Below the pieces are notes generated by a model. The model was not told the origin of the DNA. It saw nothing but the letters and a program-made list of their open reading frames with translations, and did not search any database. Made by a program: the position numbers and the translations under genes. From Gambelia wislizenii (Eukaryota; Chordata; Lepidosauria; Squamata; Crotaphytidae), in assembly GCA_030847615.1 (NCBI GenBank), contig JAUMIR010000005.1, forward strand, positions 79,022,492 to 79,086,491: 64,000 nucleotides of DNA, read 5' to 3'. Shown here piece after piece: positions 57,451 to 64,000 of the stretch (position 1 is the stretch's first letter; each line of letters starts with the position of its first letter).

Positions 57451-57605
57451 AATTGGCTTCTGATTCGGGGTTTAACCCCCGGGGGAAGTGAAGCCCCTCC
57501 GCCTTTTCTGAGCTGGCCGCATTCTGGGGGTCAGGTCTAGGGCAGGCGTGGGAGGCCAACCCCCCAGCCCAGCCCAGCCCACCCGGCCGGGGCCGTGGTA
57601 CTGAC

Positions 57606-58244
57606 CAGCTCCTTCTTCCTCTTGTCCTCCTTGACGTCGGTCTTCTTGATCTCGGCCTTGAAGGCCTCGGCCTCGCCGTTGGCGTCGTCCTTGGCCAGGA
57701 GGTCCATGAGGTAGGCGATGTAGCTGGTGGCCAGGCGCAGCGTCTTGATCTTGGAGAGCTTGGTGTCGGCCGGCACGTTGGGGATGCACTCGCGCAGCTC
57801 GGCGAAGGCGCTGTTGATGCTCTGAGTCCTGCGCCGCTCCTTGCGGTTGGCCGTCCCGCGACGCTTGACCGGACGGGGGCCCCCGACGCCCCCCGACGCC
57901 GCCGACGCCCCCCCCAAGCCCGGCGGCCCGCCGCCACTGCCCGGAGGGGCCACGCCGCCCACGTAGTGGTGCGGGTGGTGGTGGTGGTGATGGTGGTGGT
58001 GGGGCTCGGCCAGGCCGCCCGGCGCGCCGTTGGCGTACTCGGGGCTGTAGGAGAGCGCCATGCTGTAGTCGGGGGGAGACATCTCCGAGGGGTGGCTGCT
58101 GATCAGCCAGCCGTGGAAGTAGGGGCTCTCCTCGTGGCTGCAGCGGCTGGCGGCGGCGGCGGCTGCGGCGGCGGCTGCGGCGGCGAAGGGGTAGCCCTCA
58201 TGGTGGACCACGGGGTGGTGGGGAAAGCCCCCCACCAGACTCAT
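57606..58244 (-). CDS. HAND2: HAND2 exon 1 (coding part): bHLH transcription factor
   Basis: This exon encodes residues 1-213 of HAND2, a nuclear class-B bHLH factor that dimerises with E proteins and controls heart, limb, branchial-arch and sympathetic development. The N terminus [20 protein letters not shown] is characteristic of HAND2. It is followed by 12 alanines (21-32), the SRCSHEES...YFHGWLI segment, a His9 tract (82-90) and a Gly/Pro/Ala-rich linker to about residue 122. The basic region (about 128-141, with NRKERRR) and the helix-loop-helix (to about 184, with [10 protein letters not shown] and [12 protein letters not shown]) are intact. The ATG is chosen because it starts the conserved N terminus and has a purine-rich Kozak context. 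The exon ends after GAG CTG at a GTCAGT donor (57605-57604); reading past the donor gives only non-homologous residues. The window protein (245 aa with exon 2) is about 28 residues longer than the 217 aa mammalian protein, and the excess lies in the linker. Confidence 0.98.
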
Positions 58245-59048
58245 CGCCGGGGCCTCGGCGGCCCAGCCCCGGCCCCGATCCTCTCCCCGCGGACCTCGGC
58301 TCCCCAGGAGACCCCCGCCCTCCCGCCCTCCGCCTTAGCAGCCGGCGGGCGCCATCGGGGGGTGGGCACGGCGGCGAAGCCCCCCGAGCGCCCCCGGGGC
58401 AGGGTCAGGGGCCCCCTCGGCACTCATGCGGGGCAGGAGGAGGAAGAGGAGGGAGGGCTACGTCTCTGGAGGATCCCCGCCCCAGCCAAGACGGGGGAGC
58501 AGGCCTCCCCACCCCACGGGGGAGGAAAAACCCTCCCACCCCCCAGCCCAGACGGAACCGGTGGGGGGGGGGGGTCCTCTGGCGGTCCTTTCTTCCGAGC
58601 TCTTCTTCTTGAAGGGAGGGGCACCAACTTGGTCCGTGGTGGTGATGGTGGGGGGGCTGTTTACTTACACCTGCATTTCTCCGGCCGCCGCCGGCCGCCC
58701 CCGCCCCCACTGGGCCGCCCCGTTGTTGGCAAGGCCTGTCCCGCGCTCCTCTTCGAAAACGGAGGCTGGAGGTTAAAGCAAGAAGGCTCCCATCCTGGCC
58801 GGCTGGATCTTGGAGCTGGGGGCCACCCCTCCGGGAAAATCCGCCACTCTTCCTCTCCTGAGACCCGGGGGGGGGCGTTTAACAGCGGCGAAGGCGACGA
58901 AGACAGAAAAGAAAAGGCAAGAAGGGCTTAAGGAAAGAAGCCTCCGCAGCAGCAGCACAGCCCCACAGCCCCCCCCCCCGATGGCTTTTCCGCCTCGGAG
59001 CTGCGTCGGGCACTGGCCGAATTTCCCAGCCTGATCTCCATGTACAGC
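58245..59048 (-). other. HAND2: HAND2 5' UTR (inferred)
   Basis: This is a GC-rich stretch between the inferred start site, about 25-30 bases downstream of the minus-strand TATA box, and the ATG. It contains G/C homopolymer runs and no interspersed repeat. The long plus-strand reading frame here is an effect of base composition on the strand opposite HAND2. The start site is inferred, not observed. Confidence 0.65.
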
Positions 59049-59070
59049 TACATCTTTAGGGCAGCTCGGG

Positions 59071-59150
59071 TTAATATATGTCGTCAGAGGCTTTCCGGGC
59101 CAATCAGCAACCGCCGGGGGCGGAGTCTCCTGCTCAGAGCCATAAAACTT
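59071..59150. promoter_or_regulatory. Compact bidirectional promoter: HAND2 (-) and divergent lncRNA (+)
   Basis: On the minus strand, CATATATTAA (59080-59071) is a TATA box that would start HAND2 near 59045. On the plus strand, CATAAAACTT (59141-59150) is a TATA-like box that would start a divergent transcript near 59170. Between them lie a CCAATCAG box (59100-59107) and a GC box GGGGGCGGAG (59116-59125). In mammals the lncRNA HAND2-AS1/Upperhand starts divergently roughly 0.1-0.2 kb from HAND2, which fits this spacing. Confidence 0.7.
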
Positions 59151-59169
59151 TTTCTTTTCTTTTTTTTTT

Positions 59170-59292
59170 TAATCTTCGCCCTGCTAATTGTTCGGCTTCT
59201 CTTTTAGGATTGGCTGCTGTCCCTATCCATAATATAATTAAACCCAACGAGGAAGCCGCCCCCCTCCCATTCCAGCATCTGCAGAAGTTAAT
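59170..59292 (+). ncRNA. Candidate first exon of a HAND2-AS1/Upperhand-like lncRNA
   Basis: This segment would run from about 25 bases after the plus-strand TATA-like box to a strong splice donor, AAT|GTGAGT, with GT at 59293-59294. It has no significant open frame. It is assigned from position and known mammalian synteny, not from sequence identity, because lncRNA exons are poorly conserved. Later exons would lie beyond or within 59.3-64 kb and I could not place them. Confidence 0.4.
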
Positions 59293-59900
59293 GTGAGTAT
59301 TTAGGAAGATATACTTACTTTGCTGTAAGTATGGGGGTGTGGGTGTGGATATGTGTTTGGGTTGATAATACAGAATCTGTAGTATCTCTGTATGAGAGGT
59401 GGATAGACTGGGAATAGGCCGAGAAACACACAAAAATGCAGATCCTGTTGAATATAGTTTAGTACAATACTGTCAAATGCATATTCTTGAGCTATATTAT
59501 ATATAATTGCACGACTGTATGTATGTATGTATATATACATATGTATGTGTGTGTGTTTATATTATTTATCTCTGTCTCTCTATCTCCTCTCTCTGTGTGT
59601 ACAGAGTTTACTAGCTTGTATTGCCATAGTATTTGTGCTTAACCGCAATAGCGCCATTAACATCTGTGAACTAACGGCTAATTACGTTGCCAGGTCTACC
59701 TACAGATTTGCTGTAGAAAAAGTACGTTTCCATTTGTGTGTGTGTGTGTTTGTATCGGAGTGGGTGGGCGGAGGTCTGTGAGAAGGATTTTCCTGACTGA
59801 GGCTATCATTTATTACCACTTGGAAGTAAATCCCCGTGAAATCAATGAGATGTACTTGCAAGGAAAATTCATTCCCAGTCAGGGTAACCATGAGAAATTA

Positions 59901-59902
<2 letters not shown>

Positions 59903-59940
<38 letters not shown>
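59903..59940. repeat. (TA)n microsatellite
   Basis: About 19 TA units. Confidence 0.95.
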
Positions 59941-59943
<3 letters not shown>

Positions 59944-60229
59944 TTTAAAAATATGATGTCCTTGCAGTAAAGCCTTTTAATGAGCTTCCTTCAAGGTTAG
60001 TCTGGACTAGGAGACCTACAGGCCAGGATAGGATTTCTCTAGAGAAAAAGAATAATCAATTGTAGTAAAACTGTAGCAAAAATAAAATAAAATACCGAAT
60101 GCAACTAAACTCTGAATCGTGTCTGTTATAACTCAGCCAGGTTGCCTCTCACAGCTATTAAAAAAGTGTTTGCCCAAATGACTCAGTGAATGGGTTTGTC
60201 TTAAGAAGTTGCGTATTTAAAATAAAATT

Positions 60230-60271
60230 TTATATATACATATATATATGTATATATATATATATATATAT
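60230..60271. repeat. (TA)n microsatellite, interrupted
   Basis: TA units with a CA and a TGTA interruption. Confidence 0.9.
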
Positions 60272-61724
60272 GAATTCTTTTTCTTTCAGCTCTTTGGGTG
60301 TTCATACTATCCCTGCCTGAAACCAATTTTCCCCTCAACTGGGTAAGTAACCGAATCTTTTTAACAGCCTGTAGAAAGTTTATTTTCTTCTTTCTATGAA
60401 CAAATATATAAAGACGTTTCTGTGTTTCTCTTGTTTCACCAAAAATACGGATGATGATAATATTTTTCCAGAAAAAGCTGGAAGCGCCCAGCCCTGTTGA
60501 ATTAAGCGGGTTTCGAACCGGAGGGCAGGGGTTTAAAGAGAGGTTTAATAGGCAGGCCCGGCAGAGAGCCAACAGATATATGGATAGATTTTGATGCTTG
60601 GGAGATGTCGAACACATTGTAACATGCAAAAGGATCCCAAATTATATTTCATAGAGAAAGTGGAAATTCGGGGAAGGAAATTGAGCTAAGACTTTCGCTG
60701 TCTCTTCCGAAAAGAAAAGAAAAGGAAGCGGGGCAAGAATAGATGCATGGACAACGCAATTTTTCCAGCCCTTGGCAAGAGGCAGAGTAGATTTGGAAGA
60801 GAGGAAGACGCCGATGAAAAAATAGCGGAGGAATCCGAGCGACCTCTCACCGAGGGAGCAATCCTGGACGGATTTCTTGGCGGTTTGTTCCAGTTGCCTG
60901 AAAGTGGACCACATCAGCTTAACAATTTGCGGATCGCAACCCCATGATTTTGCAAAGGACCTCCCAGAGGACATTTGGAAGGTGGGGAGGGGGAGTCCTC
61001 GGATGCTCGCAGGAGTCGGAAAGGAAATTTAAGGCATCTTTGGCTCAAGGGAGACCTGGCGGTGGGGCTCATCGATGCCTACAGCAACGGGGGAACAGGC
61101 CAAAACCATGGAGCCAAAGAGGACCCCACAGATGAAGACGGCAGCCCGAGGTAGTCTCACTTGGATCGGGGCTAGTCTCGTCGAGGTCCCCACGACGTAC
61201 TCCGGAGGAAACCTGGTTGGGTTGGTGGCGAGGCGGTCTCACGCCTTTCCTCTTAGCCTATATTGATTGCAAAAGGAATCTTCCTACTTCAGAGCTGGAT
61301 CCAGACTTAGACTAGACTCAAGGGGTGCTTAGGCCCGCTTGGTTTGGATGGGTCCCCTGTTTGGCTAAGCCTGGATTCTGTCCAGTCCACCCATGCCCCT
61401 ATGCCTTTGGCTTAAATCGAAGGCAAATCCATCTTGGACTTAGCCAGGCGTGGATCTCTTCTCCTTGGATCCAGTTTTAGTGAAATCGAAGGACCACCGG
61501 AGACCTCATCCGCGGCCTTCCAAGGCACCCACCTTAAGATCCGCGTGTCGGAGAGGGAATACCGGGACTGATGATCCTACTGAGTCCATGAAACCTCACT
61601 GGTCTTATCTTCCTTATTATTACAGATGTGGCCTGCAGCTGAAATAAGCATTAATTTTTTTAAGGGACACACTTGGATGGAGGGATGCGCAGCTGGATCC
61701 CGGAATGGAGAATTTTAATGAAAG

Positions 61725-61990
61725 CAGCAGGGTAAATTCTAGAGATTGGGAAAGTTATTTTGGACGACACCTCCCAGAATCCTCCATCACAGCCTGAGTA
61801 AATATCACCGGAAAATGAAGGGTAAATAATAGGTTGGGGAAGTGGCAAGGACACTTTGTTTGGAGACAAGTCTGAGAAACCTTCAGCATGGCCTGGGTAA
61901 ACGCAGGGTAAATATCAGAAGAAGCAGGGTAAATATTAGAGGTTGGGAAAGTAACTTTTTGTACGACGGAAAGTTACTTTTGACGAGTTT
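61725..61990. repeat. Degenerate tandem unit upstream of HAND2
   Basis: The word AGGGTAAAT followed by GG.TTGGG.AAGT recurs at about 61729, 61820 and 61930, with an extra AGGGTAAATATCAGAAG at about 61909. Spacing is about 90-110 bases. The last unit runs into TAACTTTTTG...AAAGTTACTTTT words. Confidence 0.55.
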
Positions 61991-63243
61991 CTCAAAAAAG
62001 TAACTTCCCCGAAAACTCCAAAAAGTAATTTCTTTAAGTTTGGTTTTTAAAGTCTACAAAACTAGCATTCCTAAATCTGGTAAACTGGAGGGGGTATATA
62101 AACGCAGTGATGGATAATCCCTAGAACTGTAATCGCGGGGCAATTACAAATATTTTCCAGGCGGTAGTAGCATATTGCCGTTTAAAATCCAGGATTCTCT
62201 CGGAGTTGGGTTTTATTCGAAAACGAGGAGCTCCTCTGCCGGAAAGGAGAGCGCAGGCAACCCTAATTATTGACAGCTCCACGACCATATTTTGCGGGGG
62301 CCCGTAGTTTTCAAGGGCGCTTGTATTGCACTCCATTAATGTGAAAGATGACCGTCAGGAGAGCACTTAGAATCCGGGAAATCCAAACTAAATCCCAGCA
62401 TTTGCCTTGATCCCGATTTTCCGGTTCAGGTATTAAAGTCCATTGACACCCCGATCCTAAACGCACTGCGTGGCCTTCCGAAGGCATTTTTAAAAATGTG
62501 CAAGCCCTCTGTGGCATTCCTGCTGCGGTGAAGGGAATTGCTACCAATAAGACTGGAACCCGATTGTTGCCATCCGGCGCTTTACTGGGGAGCAAACCCC
62601 TTTGAAAGGAGTCGGTGGGACTCGTTTCCTCGCAAGAAGAAGCCCTTGGATCGGGATTGCCCGACGACGCTGCGTTCCTGCCTGCGCCTTTGCTGCGCGC
62701 TGTGGATGTTTGCGCGTCCTACTTCGCCCAACGGGCTTTCAGTCACAGACGCTACTTTTGGGTGTGCTTTGGGTGCCTCATAAATCCATCGCTCCGGAGA
62801 TGAGAGAAATACAATAAGGAAGGAAGCCCGGAGGAGCGGCGGGGAGGGGGCACCTATCCGCCAACTCTCCGTCCCCCTGGGTTTAAATCGCTTCTGGCAG
62901 GACATGTCCAAACCCAAGCCCGACAGCCTTCTCAAGAGGATATGCAAGCTGAGCTCCCTGAGATCGGGGGGAGCCCCTCGCCCCCCCACTCCTTTTATTG
63001 AGATGCCCAACCCTTTGTCCATCCTTTCGACAGGGGAGTAAGGTGCTCCTTGGTTTGCAAGGATGCCAGTAGGGTACAGCAATGTCTGGCGACTTTCAGA
63101 AGCGAGACAGAGGTTTAGGGGCCCTTGGCTAACGCGTTTGCCTTATGTGCCCCAAACCACTAGGGCGACTCAGTGCTCCCCCCCATGTCTTCTTCCGAAA
63201 GTCTCCCCTACCTCATATCTATCTATCCGTGTGTACACTATCG

Positions 63244-63465
63244 CTGTTGTGTGTCTTCAAGTCGTGTCTGACTCGAGGTGACCCTGTGGTGGGGGTTTCT
63301 TGGCCAGATTTATTCAGTGAGGGTTTGCCACTGGTTTCCTCTGAGGCTGAGAGAGTGTGACTTCACCAAGGTCTCTCAATGGGTTTCTATTTTCCATAGC
63401 CGAGCAGGGATTCCAGCGCCCGCCTCCCGGAGCCCTAGAACAACATTCAGACCACTATAACACTC
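63244..63465 (-). mobile_element. Sauria-like SINE
   Basis: The reversed tail GTTGTGTGTCTTCAAGTCGT, the body CACCAAGGTCTCTCAATGGG and the head AGCAGGGATTCCAGCGCCCG are present. It ends at CAGACCACTATAACAC. Confidence 0.87.
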
Positions 63466-63469
63466 GCAC

Positions 63470-64000
63470 GCACATACATATTTGGGTTGTTGTTGTTTTA
63501 AGAAAAAAGATTGGGTGATGCGCAGGTTATTTGTCGGGATCTCTCTCTTTAGCTCCCCACACATAACTAGAGAATCACCCCCTCAAAAAAAATCACCAAC
63601 TAAATAGAGCTGTTCCCCAAAGCTTAGGCCAAATAAAATCCTGTGCTTCTATAAGACCCCCGGGTTGAGTTTGCTGTTTTAGCGAACCCCAAACCTCAGT
63701 GTTCTGCCCAACGGGGCCCCCTCCCTCCAAATCCACACATGCTTTCTTTTGTATTCACATCTCAGAAACATGTCTTGGAAGTTTCATGGGAATGGATGAC
63801 AATTCCAATTTTTAAATGTAGGGTGGAAAATAATAGAAGCTATCTTCTGCGTTTTTTTCGGTGGCTGATTTTCTTAGTTCCTTAAATTAATGTTCTTTAT
63901 AAAGAGCCAGGGGCTCTGGTTGCTAACCCGTTGGATTACATAAAACCAAATTAAGTTCCGGTGCAATCTTGGACACATTGACACTTGATGGTGCGCGTGT
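63470..64000. other. Window end, no feature recognised
   Basis: AT-rich unique sequence with short T and A runs. No coding exon is visible. Confidence 0.45.

Larger units (their letters stand above)
51897..57605 (-). other. HAND2: HAND2 intron (about 5.7 kb)
   Basis: This is the single HAND2 intron, with a GT donor at 57605 and an AG acceptor at 51898-51897. It is longer than the mammalian intron as I recall it (whole gene under 4 kb). It contains a palindromic MITE (about 52190-52402), a TA/CA microsatellite (52461-52522), four SINE copies or fragments (53495-53714, 56050-56273, 56411-56626, 57285-57450) and otherwise unique sequence, notably 53.75-56.0 kb. Confidence 0.9.
57480..59130. promoter_or_regulatory. 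CpG island over HAND2 exon 1 and promoter
   Basis: GC content is very high and CpG is frequent throughout exon 1, the 5' UTR and the promoter, in contrast to the AT-rich flanks on both sides. Such islands are usual for developmental bHLH genes and typically carry Polycomb marks when silent; that second point is family knowledge only. Confidence 0.85.
59300..63240. other. Upstream HAND2 region, repeat-poor, no gene seen
   Basis: I see no coding exon here. There is an ATGT/GT-rich stretch (59515-59560), TA microsatellites (59903-59940 and 60230-60271) and a degenerate tandem unit (61725-61990), but no recognisable SINE, LINE or MITE. In mouse, HAND2 cardiac and branchial-arch enhancers lie a few kilobases upstream, so this interval is the likely equivalent. 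Individual enhancers cannot be identified by eye. Confidence 0.55.

Noticed and set aside
57425..57937. Minus-strand frames of 170 and 105 codons overlapping HAND2
   Set aside because: They are out-of-frame readings of exon 1 and intron sequence rich in Arg/Pro/Ser, with no family match.
57966..58931. 321-codon plus-strand open frame opposite HAND2 exon 1
   Set aside because: It is the antisense of the GC-rich HAND2 coding and 5' region, consists of Val/Gly/Pro runs, and shows no domain. The opposite strand encodes an unmistakable HAND2.
59300..63240. Naming individual HAND2 enhancers from single GATA or E-box words
   Set aside because: Such short words occur by chance every few hundred bases. 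Without alignment no single element can be claimed.

Overview
This is a vertebrate nuclear window, most probably from a squamate reptile and plausibly an iguanian lizard. The evidence is a HAND2 gene with tetrapod exon structure, sitting among repeats typical of squamates: Sauria-like tRNA SINEs, 5S-rRNA-derived SINEs with the same 3' end, a Bov-B-like LINE remnant, CR1, L2-like and L1 LINEs, a vertebrate Ty1/copia element and many palindromic MITEs. The species cannot be fixed from the sequence alone.

The only protein-coding host gene I can support is HAND2, on the minus strand. Exon 1 is 57606-58244 (213 codons) and exon 2 is 51798-51896 (32 codons plus stop), separated by a 5.7 kb intron with GT/AG borders. 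The predicted protein has 245 residues with an intact bHLH. Relative to mammalian HAND2 as I remember it, there is a His/Gly/Ala-rich insertion before the bHLH. The 3' UTR ends at an AATAAA with a GU-rich downstream element near 51.1 kb. A CpG island covers exon 1 and the 5' region. About 0.8 kb upstream of the ATG, a minus-strand TATA box and a plus-strand TATA-like box lie 60-80 bp apart around a shared CCAAT box and GC box. This looks like a bidirectional promoter for HAND2 and the divergent lncRNA (HAND2-AS1/Upperhand in mammals).

Layout: 1-29 kb is intergenic, downstream of HAND2, with decayed SINEs, MITEs and LINE tails and several GC-rich blocks (16.6-17.1 and 20.7-22.7 kb). 29.3-38.4 kb is a three-level nest: an L1 (about 33.17-36.92 kb) inside a Ty1/copia LTR retrotransposon (29644-38289), itself inside an L2/CR1-like LINE tail. 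38.5-51 kb is more intergenic sequence with MITEs and SINEs. 51.1-59.1 kb is HAND2. 59.1-63.2 kb, upstream of HAND2, is almost free of SINEs and LINEs, apart from TA/GT microsatellites, and is probably regulatory.

I found no new multi-gene biological system. The items most worth a second look are the HAND2 low-complexity insertion, the bidirectional promoter, the nested copia/L1, several DNA-transposon families whose terminal inverted repeats and target duplications can be read directly, the 5S-SINE cluster, and a short dispersed palindromic motif that the named repeats do not explain.
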